Of a DNA stretch of 64,000 bases, positions 32,796 through 42,121 are shown one piece after another. The stretch is from Sphingosinicella soli (lineage in GTDB: Bacteria > Pseudomonadota > Alphaproteobacteria > Sphingomonadales > Sphingomonadaceae): NCBI RefSeq assembly GCF_014199685.1, contig NZ_JACHNZ010000008.1, positions 36,183 through 100,182 on the forward strand. Direction: 5' to 3'. Position numbers and translations under genes: made by a program. The notes below the pieces were generated by a model. That model was not told where the DNA came from, made no database searches, and worked only from the letters and a program-made list of their open reading frames with translations. How positions within the stretch are numbered: position 1 is the first letter of the stretch; each line of letters opens with the position of its first letter.

Positions 32796-33806
32796 CTAGC
32801 GCAGCCGCTCGGCGATGTCGAGGATACCGGAGAGATAGGCGTCGATGCTTGCTTCGCTCACCGTCCGGCCGTCCAGGAACCGCCGCAAGCGATATGGGTT
32901 CGTGCCCGGCGCGTTCAAGCCTTCGGTGACGAGCGTTGCGGATTTGATCCCCGCCTCGGCGAGCATCGCCTCCCCGCGCGCGTCGAAACCGCCGCTCGGG
33001 TAGCAGAAATGGTCCTGATGCGCGCCGCCGAGCATGGCGGCGAGCGAGGCGCGGTTGTCGGCAAGCTCCTGCGGCAGGGCGTCGATGTAGCGGTGCAGGC
33101 CCTTGTGGCGGTGCGTGTGGAGCTGGATATCGAGGCCCCGGCGGGCGGCATCCTGCACCTCTTCGGGGCGCATCAGGTGGAACTGGCGCTGCGACCACCA
33201 CGGCTCCGTACCGACGCCGAGCCGGTTCGCCACTTCGGCGAGGCCGACCATGCGCGGCTGGAAGCCGACATCGTCCACGGCGGTGCGCAGCAGGTCTCCC
33301 GCCCGGTCGCGGCTCGCGGCGTCGCCGAGCACGAGCGGCGCGTCGAGGCCCGGAAGGACACCGGCGAGGTCGTATGTGCCCGCAGGCGCGCGCTCGGCGA
33401 GATAGTTGGCGGCCACGTTCGCCACCGGGCCGTCGTTTTCGACATAATAGGTCGAGACATAGACGGTCGCGGGAAGCCCGCAGGCTTCAAGCGCAGGCAG
33501 CATGTGCGTGTAGGTGGAGGACCAGCCGTCGTCGATGGTGATGACGGTCGCGCCCTTCGGCAGCGCATCGTCGGCAAGCATGTCGACCGCTTCGCCGAGC
33601 GGCAACACCGGATACGGCGAGCCCGCGAGCCACGTCATGCGATCGGCGAACTGCCGATGCGGCATGAACAGACGGTTGCCGAACGGCGGCGCATCCAGCG
33701 TCCACAGCCCGTGGTAGCAGAGAATGCGCAGCTTGCCCGCCGTCAGCGCGCGCGCCGCCGCGAAACCGCCGAGCGTGCGCAGGGAGCCGAGGATCGCCTG
33801 TTTCAC
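32796..33806 (-). CDS. Polysaccharide deacetylase family protein
   Basis: 336 residues from a GTG at 33806 with GGGGG upstream; a longer start to 33881 is open. The NodB-type motif TIDDGWSSTYTHM and the later DIQLHTHRHKG (histidine cluster) indicate a metal-dependent carbohydrate esterase 4 fold. ILCYHGL at the start and CYPSGG near the end are typical. Removes acetyl groups from an N-acetylated glycan; substrate unknown. The extended middle region suggests a specialised sub-family. Confidence 0.85.
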   Translation of the reverse strand: MKQAILGSLRTLGGFAAARALTAGKLRILCYHGLWTLDAPPFGNRLFMPHRQFADRMTWLAGSPYPVLPLGEAVDMLADDALPKGATVITIDDGWSSTYTHMLPALEACGLPATVYVSTYYVENDGPVANVAANYLAERAPAGTYDLAGVLPGLDAPLVLGDAASRDRAGDLLRTAVDDVGFQPRMVGLAEVANRLGVGTEPWWSQRQFHLMRPEEVQDAARRGLDIQLHTHRHKGLHRYIDALPQELADNRASLAAMLGGAHQDHFCYPSGGFDARGEAMLAEAGIKSATLVTEGLNAPGTNPYRLRRFLDGRTVSEASIDAYLSGILDIAERLR

Positions 33807-33984
33807 CGATTGCCCCCGTCGATACCGCTGGTTCGCGCCACTCGATCTTCCAACACCGATTCCCGTCTCCGCCACAACCATCCGGGTTCATGGCGCACAT
33901 TGTTCAACAACACCTTAGCCGGAGAGAAGGGCGCACGACACCCTCCCCCTTGCGCGTATCCCCGCGCCTCTCTAACCCGCAGCC

Positions 33985-35121
33985 ATGACCGCCGAAATCG
34001 ATCCTTTTCACGCCCTTGCCGTCAGCCGCCTCGCCCACCGCCTTTCGGCGGAGGGACGCGAGGTCATCCATATGGAGTTCGGCCAGCCTTCGACCGGCGC
34101 GCCCGCAGAGGCGATCGCCGGGGCGCACCGCATCCTCGATACGGACGGCATGGGATACTGGGAGAGCATCCCGCTCAAGACGCGCATCGCGCGCCACTAT
34201 CAGGAAACGTACGGCATCCCGCTCGACCCCGAGCAGATCATCCTGACGAACGGCGCCTCACCCGCCTTCGTGATGGCGCTGTCGTGCCTGTTCGCCCCCG
34301 GTGCGCGCGTCGCGCTCGCCCGGCCCGGCTATGTCGCATACCGCAACACGCTGAAAGCGCTGCACATGGTGCCGGTGGAGCTGCCCTGCGGCGAGGCGGA
34401 GCGGTATCAGGTGACGGCCGCCGCGATCGAGGCAATCGACCCGGCGCCCGACGGCCTGATCGTCGCAAGCCCCGCCAACCCGACCGGCACGATCATCCCC
34501 CCGGACGAACTCGCCGCGATTGCAGAGGTTTGCCGCCGCCGGGGCATCCGCATCATTTCCGACGAGATCTATCACGGCATAAGCTATGTCGGCCCGGCGC
34601 GTTCGCTGCTGGAATTTTCCGCCGATACGCTCGTGGTCAACAGCTTTTCCAAGTATTTCAGCATGGCGGGCTGGCGGCTCGGCTGGCTGGTGGTGCCGCC
34701 GGACCTGATCGGCGCGGCGCGCGCGCGCATGGGCAACCTGTTCCTGACGCCACCGTCGCTGTCGCAGCACGCGGGCCTCATAGCCTTCGAATGCCGCGAC
34801 GAGCTGGACGGGCATATCGCCACCTACGCCCGCAACCGCGCGCTGCTGCTGGAAGCGCTGCCGAAAATGGGGCTGCGCCGCATCGCCCCGCCCGACGGCG
34901 CATTCTACATCTATGCCGACATCGGCCACCTGACCGACGACAGCATGGCGTTCTGCATGCGCATCCTTGAAGACACAGGCATCGCCACCGCGCCCGGCAT
35001 CGATTTCGATCCGGTGGAAGGCCACCACTTCATGCGCATCAGCTTTGCCGTTTCAACCGACCGGGTGGAGCGCGCGATCGCCCTTCTGGAACCGTGGTTC
35101 GCCAGGCAGAACGCGCGCTGA
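33985..35121 (+). CDS. Pyridoxal-phosphate aminotransferase, class I/II
   Basis: 378 residues. Fold-type I aminotransferase: substrate motif FGQPSTGAP, TNGASPAFVMAL, NPTGTIIPPDEL with the conserved Asn, SDEIYHGISY with the PLP Asp and Tyr, and the PLP lysine in NSFSKYFSMAGWRLGW. The C-terminal MRISFAVS carries the substrate Arg. Likely aspartate-family or aromatic specificity; the exact substrate is not readable from sequence. Divergent from the deacetylase; convergent with the CocE gene 4 bases away. Confidence 0.92.
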   Translation: MTAEIDPFHALAVSRLAHRLSAEGREVIHMEFGQPSTGAPAEAIAGAHRILDTDGMGYWESIPLKTRIARHYQETYGIPLDPEQIILTNGASPAFVMALSCLFAPGARVALARPGYVAYRNTLKALHMVPVELPCGEAERYQVTAAAIEAIDPAPDGLIVASPANPTGTIIPPDELAAIAEVCRRRGIRIISDEIYHGISYVGPARSLLEFSADTLVVNSFSKYFSMAGWRLGWLVVPPDLIGAARARMGNLFLTPPSLSQHAGLIAFECRDELDGHIATYARNRALLLEALPKMGLRRIAPPDGAFYIYADIGHLTDDSMAFCMRILEDTGIATAPGIDFDPVEGHHFMRISFAVSTDRVERAIALLEPWFARQNAR

Positions 35122-35125
35122 CCCC

Positions 35126-36892
35126 CTATTCGGGCTGGCCGAAGGGAATGTAGAGCGCGCTCGGGTGCGCCTTGTCGTGGAGCAGCTTCACGGTGACAGG
35201 CCGCGCGTCCGCCATCGTTTCATCCGAGACGACGCCGCCCGAGTTGTAGTTCTTCTGCATGTGGATCGAATTGATCGGCCCCACCACGAGACGCAGGCGG
35301 CTGCCCTTCGCGATCTGCCGTGAAACGAAGGTGAACTTGTCGAAATCGTAGCGCAGCGGCGCCTTCGACGTGACCAGCTTTGCTTCGCGCAGCGACTCGC
35401 GATAGCGCGCCCGCAGCACATCGTTGGTGAGCATGATGCTGCCGCCGTCGCTGGTGATCTCGTAGACCGCCGCCTGGAAATCCGTGTCCGGCTTGTCGAT
35501 CGCGATCCACGCCGAAAGGCGGAAGAAGCCGGAGACTTCCGTAGGCTTGTCGAACGGCGCGCTGTGATAGACGAGCTGCTTGCCGTCCCGGGCGAGCACG
35601 AGCGTCTGATCGTTCAGACGGCTCGGGTCGAGGCTCGCTTCGAGCGCCGCGCCCGACACGTCGCGCGGATCGTAGACATAGCTGTCTGCGCCGCCTTTGC
35701 CCGCCGCAGCCGGAGAGAGCGATCCCGATGCCATGACACGGTCGGCGTTGGCGACGGAATCGAGGAAGAAGGGCTTTTCCTCCGCCGTCACGGCTTCAAG
35801 CGTATCGGCATAACGCCAGCGTTCGGCGCCCATGACGTAGTAAGCGACGCGCTTTTTCAGGAAGTCCGGCTTCGCGCCGCCCGCCATCGCCCATTTGTAC
35901 CATTCGACATGCAGTTTCGGCAGATCGACAAGGCTCGCCGGGCCGAACGTGAGCCCCCCGACATCGGCTCTGGGCGTGCGCGTGCCCGCGTGATCCCACG
36001 GGCCGACGATGAGATAATGGTTCGCGCGCGCCTTCGCCGAGCCGAGCTTCATGTGCTGCTTGTAGAACGCGAACGCGCCGGGCTGATCGCCGTCGTAGCT
36101 GCCCGTGATCGAGAGAATCGGTATGTCGAACGCGCGGAACTGGGCGTCGGTGGGCGCGAAGCTGTCGTACCAGGCATCAACCTCGGGATGCGAAATCCAT
36201 TCGACCAGCGTTTTCTGCTCGCCGCCCAGAATGCGCGGTAGCGTGCTGAACGCCTCGCCCTTTTCGAAGCGCTCGCGGGAAATCGATGTCCAGAAATCGG
36301 AATCGCCGAAGATATTGCCCTGCGAGGTCTTGCCGTCGGTGAACGTCAGCCACTGCATCAGATACGGATACGCGATATTGTTGCGCGCCGGGAAATCGGC
36401 GCCCGGATAGGGCGAGGCGACGGGAACGATCGTGGCGAGATGCGCGGACCCCTCTTTCGCGGCCGCCCATTGATTGTAACCCGCGTACGACCCGCCCCAC
36501 ATCGAAACCTTGCCGTTGCAATAGGGCTGCTTCGCAAGCCATTCGACAACGTCGTGACCATCCTGCGCTTCCTGGATGAGCGGGCGGAATTCGCCTTCGG
36601 AGTTGCCGCGCCCGCGCGTATCGACGGTGAGGAACGGCAGGCCGTGCGCGGCGAAATACATGCCCCGATCATGGTAGCTCTGCGCGATATACGGCGTCAG
36701 CGTGAAGATGCAGGGCGCGGCGGCCGCCTGCCCCCTGGGAAGATAGACGGTGGCGCTGAGCTTGACGCCGTCGCGCAGCGGGATCCGCTCGCCCCAGCGC
36801 ATGTCGACCTTGCCGGCGGGCGACTCCTGCGCCTGCGCGACCGGCGCGAAACCGACCGCAAGCGCCATGCCCAACACCAATGCTGCCTTCAT
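35126..36892 (-). CDS. CocE/NonD family exported hydrolase (X-Pro dipeptidyl-peptidase type)
   Basis: 588 residues. The signal peptide (about 1-22, ending AQAQ) makes it periplasmic or secreted. The alpha/beta-hydrolase nucleophile is in WGGSYAGYNQW, the acid in ITGSYDGDQPG and the His in GPWDHAGTRT, followed by a C-terminal jelly-roll domain (LSAWIAIDKPDTDF). Family members hydrolyse proline peptides or acyl esters such as cocaine and cephalosporin side chains. ATG at 36892 follows a GGGGAGG site. Confidence 0.9.
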   Translation of the reverse strand: MKAALVLGMALAVGFAPVAQAQESPAGKVDMRWGERIPLRDGVKLSATVYLPRGQAAAAPCIFTLTPYIAQSYHDRGMYFAAHGLPFLTVDTRGRGNSEGEFRPLIQEAQDGHDVVEWLAKQPYCNGKVSMWGGSYAGYNQWAAAKEGSAHLATIVPVASPYPGADFPARNNIAYPYLMQWLTFTDGKTSQGNIFGDSDFWTSISRERFEKGEAFSTLPRILGGEQKTLVEWISHPEVDAWYDSFAPTDAQFRAFDIPILSITGSYDGDQPGAFAFYKQHMKLGSAKARANHYLIVGPWDHAGTRTPRADVGGLTFGPASLVDLPKLHVEWYKWAMAGGAKPDFLKKRVAYYVMGAERWRYADTLEAVTAEEKPFFLDSVANADRVMASGSLSPAAAGKGGADSYVYDPRDVSGAALEASLDPSRLNDQTLVLARDGKQLVYHSAPFDKPTEVSGFFRLSAWIAIDKPDTDFQAAVYEITSDGGSIMLTNDVLRARYRESLREAKLVTSKAPLRYDFDKFTFVSRQIAKGSRLRLVVGPINSIHMQKNYNSGGVVSDETMADARPVTVKLLHDKAHPSALYIPFGQPE

Positions 36893-37051
36893 CGCCGCCT
36901 CCCCGTTCAAGCCCAAGCGGCTATCCTGATCGGGATCATCATTTTCTTGTCAGGATGTGTCAATCACAAGAAAGCATGAGCCCGGCTGATGACATGCGCG
37001 CGGCGCGGGCTATCGTCGCACGCTGATGACATTGCTGGGGGGCTCGGCACG

Positions 37052-38923
37052 ATGAAGACCTTTATCCCCGCGCTGGGCGCACTGCTGCTCGCCGCTACGC
37101 CCGCGACCGCGGAACCCGCCCGATTCGAAGTGGCGGAAAAGTCGATTTCCGAACTGCAGGAGGCGATGACGGCGGGCGGCACCACGGCGCGCGCGCTTGT
37201 TCAGGCCTATCTCGACCGGATCACGGCGTACGACCGGAAGGGCCCGAAGCTGAACGCGGTCATCACGCTCAACCCCGACGCCCTGGAGGATGCCGCCCGG
37301 CTCGACCGCGAGCGCGCCGAAAAAGGCCCGCGCGGGCCGCTTCACGGCATCCCCGTGCTCATCAAGGACAATTTCGCCGTCGCAGGGCTGCCGACCTCCG
37401 ACGGAACGCTCGCGCTCGCCACCTACCGCGCGACCGCCGACGCCTTTCAGGTCCGCCGCCTGCGCGAGGCGGGGGCGGTGATCCTGGGCAAGACGGCGAT
37501 GCACGAGCTTGCCATGAGCGTCACCAACGTCTCTTCACTGAGCGGCGAGACGCGCAATCCCTATGATCCGCGCCGCTCTCCGGGCGGATCGAGCGGCGGC
37601 ACCGGCGCAGGCATCGGCGCGAGCTTCGCGGCCGCCGGAATGGGCAGCGACACGTGCGGATCGATCCGCATCCCCGCCGCGTATCAGAGCCTGTTCGGCA
37701 TGCGCGGATCGGCGGGTCTTTCGAGCCGCTCGGGGGTGATGCCGCTGTCTTCGACGCAGGACGAGGCGGGACCGCTGGCGCGCAGCGTCACCGACCTTGC
37801 GATCATGCTGGATGCAACCGTGGGCGCCGATCCGGCGGACGCGGTGACAGGGGCCATGACCGGCCGCCCCGCCCCCGCCTATCGCGCAGGGCTCCGCCCC
37901 GAACTCAAGGGTGCGCGCATCGGCGTGCTGCGCGCGCTGATGACCACGGAACTGATGGACGGGGCGATGCGCGACAAAACGCTTGCCGCACTCGAGGCGA
38001 TGAAGGCCGAAGGCGCAGCGCTTGTCGATGTGACGATCGCGGACATCGAGCCGGTGCTGAAAGCGGCAAGCGTGATCGCGCACGAATTCCGGTATGATTT
38101 TGCGGACTATCTTGCGCGCCATCCCGGCGCCCCGATCACGTCGGTTTCCGATATCACCGGCAAGGGCCTCGTCCACGAGGCGGTCGATGCCCGCCTGAAG
38201 CTGCGCAACCCCGCCGAGGCGCGCGACGAAAAAGCCTATGCCGAAGCGATCGCGAAACGCGCCGAAGCGCGGCGCATGCTGCTCGATGCGATGGCGAAGG
38301 CCGGCGTCGACGTGCTCGCCTATCCAAGCGCGCTGCAGCCGCCGCCGATCTGGGGCGCGGAGATGTTCGGGACGGGCACCTGCGCGATGAGCGCGGTGAC
38401 GGGGCTTCCGGCGCTGTCGATCCCGCTGGGGCTCAGCGTGAACGCACTGCCCGTGGGGCTCGATCTGCTCGGCAAACCCTTCGACGAGGCAAGGCTGCTC
38501 GGCATCGCCTACGGCTGGGAACAGGCCGCGCAGCCGCGCACGGCGCCGTTCAGCACGCCGCCGCTCGCGGGCGGCAAGGCGCCGACGCCGGTGCATTTCA
38601 AGGTGCGGACCGCAGGCGACGGTCCGCGCGCCGACGTTTCCTTCACGTTCGAACCGCTGACCGCACGGCTGATCTACGACGCCCGCCTCGGCAGGCTGAA
38701 CGGCGATGCGCCCGTCGCGCTGACGCTGCAACGCACCGAGGACGGGAAACCCGGCCCCGTCATCGCCGGCCTGCTGCGCCCCGGTGAGCGCGAGGGCCGT
38801 TCCGAACTGCAACTCGATTCCCGCGCCCGCGCCGATCTCGCGGCAGGCCGGCTCTACATCCGGCTTTACACGCGGAACCACCCCCTCGGCGGAGGGCGCG
38901 CGGACCTTCCCGCGCCCCGATAG
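37052..38923 (+). CDS. Amidase-signature family protein, exported
   Basis: 623 residues. The signal peptide ends near ATAEP (about residue 21). The amidase catalytic triad is visible: Lys in PVLIKDNFAV, the Ser-rich GGSSGGTGAGIGASF, and the second serine in GSDTCGSIRIPAAY. The C-terminal ~120 residues after the amidase core are an extra beta-rich domain of unknown role. Because it is exported it is unlikely to be GatA. ATG at 37052 begins the signal peptide; longer starts are less likely. Confidence 0.88.
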   Translation: MKTFIPALGALLLAATPATAEPARFEVAEKSISELQEAMTAGGTTARALVQAYLDRITAYDRKGPKLNAVITLNPDALEDAARLDRERAEKGPRGPLHGIPVLIKDNFAVAGLPTSDGTLALATYRATADAFQVRRLREAGAVILGKTAMHELAMSVTNVSSLSGETRNPYDPRRSPGGSSGGTGAGIGASFAAAGMGSDTCGSIRIPAAYQSLFGMRGSAGLSSRSGVMPLSSTQDEAGPLARSVTDLAIMLDATVGADPADAVTGAMTGRPAPAYRAGLRPELKGARIGVLRALMTTELMDGAMRDKTLAALEAMKAEGAALVDVTIADIEPVLKAASVIAHEFRYDFADYLARHPGAPITSVSDITGKGLVHEAVDARLKLRNPAEARDEKAYAEAIAKRAEARRMLLDAMAKAGVDVLAYPSALQPPPIWGAEMFGTGTCAMSAVTGLPALSIPLGLSVNALPVGLDLLGKPFDEARLLGIAYGWEQAAQPRTAPFSTPPLAGGKAPTPVHFKVRTAGDGPRADVSFTFEPLTARLIYDARLGRLNGDAPVALTLQRTEDGKPGPVIAGLLRPGEREGRSELQLDSRARADLAAGRLYIRLYTRNHPLGGGRADLPAPR

Positions 38924-38974
38924 AAGCCTTGATCGGAACGTCAAATCGGCAGCCGCCGCGAAAAGCCTCGTTCC

Positions 38975-39119
38975 AGGGTGTGTGGGGATTCAGTTCAGGG
39001 CGGAGCGAAAATGGTGGATTTCGAGAACCGGCGCGCAGCGTACCTGAGGGTACGTGAGCACCGGAAGCGGAGAAAGCCGCCGTTTGCAGCCCGTCCTGGG
39101 CTGAATCCCCACACGCCCT
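38975..39119 (+). repeat. 145-base structured inverted-repeat element, possible RNA
   Basis: The outer stem pairs 38975-39003 with 39091-39119 (29 pairs). The four non-Watson-Crick positions (38979, 38994, 38995, 39000) are all G-U when read as plus-strand RNA and all A-C on the minus strand. Inside are three hairpins: 39006-39010/39019-39023, 39028-39064 (containing CGTACC-TGAG-GGTACG) and 39067-39080. It sits after the amidase and its last two bases form part of the LysR stop codon. No coding sense. Confidence 0.75.
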
Positions 39120-39999
39120 ACAGCAGCACGTCCCGGCGCCGCGCCACCACCTCGTCGATCCATGCCGAAAAGGCTGCGATGCGGGCGAAGCGGCGCATGT
39201 CGCGGTGCATCACCAGCCAGAAGCTGCGGCGGATGGAAACGTCCTGTGCGAGGACGGGTACGAGGCGGGGGTCTTCGGCGGCCATGAAGCGCGGCAGCAC
39301 GCCGATGCCGCCGCCGCCCGCGACCATTTCCCACTGCGCGTTGATGCTGGTGCTGCGGATCGCGGGCTCAAGGCCGGGCAGCACCTCGCCGAGATAATCG
39401 AGTTCCGGCGTGAAGATGTGATCGGGCACATAGCCCACGATGCTGTGATCGAGGAGATCGGCGCGCGCGGCGGGCATTCCCGCGCTCTGGATATAGGACG
39501 GGCTTGCGTAGAGGCCGAGCCGGTAATCGGTGAGCCTGCGCGCCACCAGCGGGCCGTGCTGCGGGCGGGCGAGCATGATCGCGACATCGGCCTCGCGCCG
39601 CGACGGGCTCAGCACGCCGCTGCCCGCAACGAGATCGATGACGATGCGCGGATGGCGGCGGTGGAAATCAGGCAGCGCGCGCGCCACGATCCATGTGCCG
39701 AAACCCTCGACCACGCTGACGCGCACCGTGCCGCCCGGCCCGGCTTCCCCGGAAACATCGCCGCCGAAGCGCAGCGCCGCCTGCTCGGCGGATTCCGCGT
39801 GCTCGACAAGCGCGCGGCCGCGCTCCGTCAGCACATAGCCCGCCGGGCCCTGCTCGAAGAGGGTCGCATCAACGTCGCGCTCCAGCCGCGCCAGACGGCG
39901 GCCGATCGTGGTCGCGTCGACGCCCAGCTCGCGCGCCGCCGCGTTCAGCCGCTGCGTGCGCGCGACGCACAGGAAAATGCGCAGGTCGTCCCAGTTCAC
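39118..39999 (-). CDS. LysR-type transcriptional regulator
   Basis: 293 residues. N-terminal winged helix (about 1-60: NWDDLRIFLCVART, RLNAAARELGVDATTIGRRLARLE), then a periplasmic-binding-protein-like effector domain (about 85-290). The GTG at 39999 (VNWDDLRIFL) fits LysR N-termini best; an upstream ATG at 40017 would place the protein start within a candidate operator. It is divergent from mmsA, so it is a plausible regulator of that run. The stop codon overlaps the structured element by two bases. Confidence 0.93.
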   Translation of the reverse strand: MNWDDLRIFLCVARTQRLNAAARELGVDATTIGRRLARLERDVDATLFEQGPAGYVLTERGRALVEHAESAEQAALRFGGDVSGEAGPGGTVRVSVVEGFGTWIVARALPDFHRRHPRIVIDLVAGSGVLSPSRREADVAIMLARPQHGPLVARRLTDYRLGLYASPSYIQSAGMPAARADLLDHSIVGYVPDHIFTPELDYLGEVLPGLEPAIRSTSINAQWEMVAGGGGIGVLPRFMAAEDPRLVPVLAQDVSIRRSFWLVMHRDMRRFARIAAFSAWIDEVVARRRDVLL

Positions 40000-40010
40000 T
40001 ATCCATCCAT

Positions 40011-40026
40011 ACTGCAAAATCGCAGT
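40011..40026. promoter_or_regulatory. Candidate LysR operator between the regulator and mmsA
   Basis: An inverted repeat ACTGC-AAAATC-GCAGT, 11 bases upstream of the LysR GTG and 92 bases upstream of mmsA. LysR proteins usually bind such T-rich/A-rich dyads in shared divergent promoters. The spacing is T-N10-A, one short of the classical T-N11-A. Confidence 0.4.
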
Positions 40027-40117
40027 GGCGTAATGCGAATCTGGGGAATTGCTCCACGAAGGCCGAAGGCGGATAAGCGCGCCAACGCCACTTACGGCCT
40101 ATCCTTGGGGAAACAGC

Positions 40118-41629
40118 ATGTCCGGCACCTTGCGCGAAATCGACCTTTTCATCGGCGGCGAGAGCGTCCGCAGCACCAGCGGCCGCTTCGGCGACGTGTT
40201 CAACCCCAACACCGGCAAGGTGCAGGCGCGCGTGCAGTTCGCGACCGACGCCGAGATCGCCCGCGCGGTCGAGGTGGCGAAAGCCGCGCAGATCGGCTGG
40301 GCCGCGACCAACCCGCAGCGCCGCGCGCGCGTGATGTTCGAATACAAGCGCCTCATCGAGCGCGACATGAACCGTCTCGCCGAGCTGCTCTCGTCGGAGC
40401 ACGGCAAGGTGATCGCCGATTCGAAGGGCGATATCCAGCGCGGGCTCGAGGTCATCGAATTCGCCTGCGGCATCCCGCACGCACTGAAGGGCGAATACAC
40501 GCAGGGCGCAGGCCCCGGCATCGACGTCTATTCGATGCGCCAGCCGCTCGGCGTCGTTGCGGGCATCACGCCGTTCAACTTCCCGGGCATGATCCCGATG
40601 TGGATGTTCGGCGTCGCCATCGCGGTCGGCAACAGCTTCATCCTGAAACCCTCGGAGCGCGACCCCTCGGTGCCGGTGGAACTCGCCAAGCTGATGATGG
40701 AAGCCGGGCTTCCGGCGGGCGTGCTCAACGTCGTTCACGGCGACAAGAGCGCGGTGGACGCCATCCTCGACCACAGCGACATTCACGCGGTCAGCTTCGT
40801 CGGCTCGTCGGACATCGCGCACTATGTCTACCAGCGCGGCGCGGCCGCCGGTAAGCGCGTACAGGCGATGGGCGGCGCGAAGAACCACGGCATCGTGATG
40901 CCCGACGCCGATCTCGACCAGGTCGTGAACGATCTCGCGGGCGCTGCCTTCGGCTCGGCGGGCGAGCGCTGCATGGCGCTTCCGGTCGTGGTGCCGGTGG
41001 GCGAGAAGACCGCCGGGGCCTTGCGCGAAAAGCTGCTCCCGGCGATCGCCGCGCTGCGTGTCGGCGTTTCCACCGATGCCGAGGCGCACTACGGCCCGGT
41101 CGTGACCGCCGCGCACAAGGCGAAGATCGAGAACTATATCCAGATGGGCGTCGATGAAGGCGCGGAGCTTGTCGTCGACGGGCGCGGCTTCAGCCTGCAG
41201 GGCCACGAGGACGGCTTCTTCGTCGGGCCGAGCCTGTTCGACCGCGTGAAGACGAACATGCGCACCTATCAGGAGGAAATCTTCGGCCCCGTGCTGCAGA
41301 TCGTCCGCGCCGACGGCTTCGAAGACGCGCTCGCGCTCGCGGCGGAGCACCAGTACGGCAACGGCGTCGCCATCTTCACGCGCAACGGCCACGCCGCGCG
41401 CGAGTTCGCGGCGCGCGTCAACGTCGGCATGGTCGGCATCAACGTGCCGATCCCCGTGCCGGTCGCCTACCACACGTTCGGCGGCTGGAAGCGCTCGGCG
41501 TTCGGCGACACCAACCAGCACGGCATGGAAGGCGTGAAATTCTGGACCAAGGTGAAAACCATCACCCAGCGCTGGCCCGACGGCTCGCCCGACGGCAGCA
41601 ACGCCTTCGTCATCCCCACGATGGGGTAA
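40118..41629 (+). CDS. mmsA: Methylmalonate-semialdehyde dehydrogenase (CoA-acylating)
   Basis: Oxidises methylmalonate semialdehyde to propionyl-CoA in valine and pyrimidine breakdown. 503 residues. Features: ITPFNFPGMIPMWM typical of the MmsA sub-family, the catalytic Cys285 in GERCMALPV, and PVPVAYHTFGGWKRSAFGD near the C-terminus. ATG at 40118 follows TTGGGGAAA. It leads a likely branched-chain catabolism run with an acyl-CoA dehydrogenase, although a repeat element separates mmsA from the next gene. Confidence 0.95.
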   Translation: MSGTLREIDLFIGGESVRSTSGRFGDVFNPNTGKVQARVQFATDAEIARAVEVAKAAQIGWAATNPQRRARVMFEYKRLIERDMNRLAELLSSEHGKVIADSKGDIQRGLEVIEFACGIPHALKGEYTQGAGPGIDVYSMRQPLGVVAGITPFNFPGMIPMWMFGVAIAVGNSFILKPSERDPSVPVELAKLMMEAGLPAGVLNVVHGDKSAVDAILDHSDIHAVSFVGSSDIAHYVYQRGAAAGKRVQAMGGAKNHGIVMPDADLDQVVNDLAGAAFGSAGERCMALPVVVPVGEKTAGALREKLLPAIAALRVGVSTDAEAHYGPVVTAAHKAKIENYIQMGVDEGAELVVDGRGFSLQGHEDGFFVGPSLFDRVKTNMRTYQEEIFGPVLQIVRADGFEDALALAAEHQYGNGVAIFTRNGHAAREFAARVNVGMVGINVPIPVPVAYHTFGGWKRSAFGDTNQHGMEGVKFWTKVKTITQRWPDGSPDGSNAFVIPTMG

Positions 41630-41635
41630 GCCCTG

Positions 41636-41714
41636 AGCCCCCTCTCCCCGGCCCTCTCCCCAAAGGGGCGAGGGGGAAGTAGAAGGCTCCCTCTCTCCGC
41701 CGGGGAGAGGGGCA
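41636..41714. repeat. GC-rich intergenic palindromic repeat (copy B, double hairpin)
   Basis: First hairpin CCCCCTC (41638-41644) with GAGGGGG (41670-41676); second CCCTCTC (41689-41695) with GAGAGGG (41705-41711). The first 23 bases equal copy A at 20246. It lies just after mmsA and could weaken read-through to the Rid gene. Confidence 0.75.
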
Positions 41715-41725
41715 AGCGAGGAACC

Positions 41726-42121
41726 ATGACGATACGAACCAAAGCCAGCTCAGGCTCTCCCTTCGAGGCCACGATCGGCTTCTCCCGCGCCGTGCGCGTG
41801 GGGGACCGCATTCTCGTTTCGGGGACCGCGCCCGTCGAGCCCGACGGCAGTTCCACGCCGGGCGGCGCGGAGGCGCAGACCGCGCGCTGCCTTGCGGTCA
41901 TCGTTGCCGCGATCGAGCAGCTCGGCGGCAGTGCGGCGGACGTCGTGCGCACGCGCATTTACCTTACCGATGCCGCCGATGCCGATGCCGTGGGCCGCGC
42001 TCACGGGGCCGTTTTCTCCGATATCCGCCCTGCCTCCACGATGGTCGTGGTCGCCGCGCTGCTGCGCCCGGAATGGAAGGTGGAAATCGAGGCCGAGGCC
42101 ATTATAGGAACCAGCCTATGA
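41726..42121 (+). CDS. Rid (YjgF/YER057c) family protein lacking the key arginine
   Basis: 131 residues with the Rid fold: ATIGFSRAVRVGDRILVSGT, the helix block QTARCLAVIVAAIEQLGG, VVRTRIYLTD and the C-terminal VEIEAEAIIG. RidA hydrolyses reactive enamines/imines using an Arg in a PARS motif; here the corresponding position reads PAST (102-105), so classical RidA activity is doubtful and it fits the non-archetypal Rid groups. The stop overlaps the next start (ATGA). Confidence 0.88.
   Translation: MTIRTKASSGSPFEATIGFSRAVRVGDRILVSGTAPVEPDGSSTPGGAEAQTARCLAVIVAAIEQLGGSAADVVRTRIYLTDAADADAVGRAHGAVFSDIRPASTMVVVAALLRPEWKVEIEAEAIIGTSL

Noticed and set aside
37052..38923. Amidase as GatA of the Glu-tRNA amidotransferase
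   Set aside because: It has a signal peptide, an extra C-terminal domain and no gatB/gatC neighbours.
38975..39119. Integron attC site
   Set aside because: No GTTRRRY/RYYYAAC core sites and no gene-cassette array.
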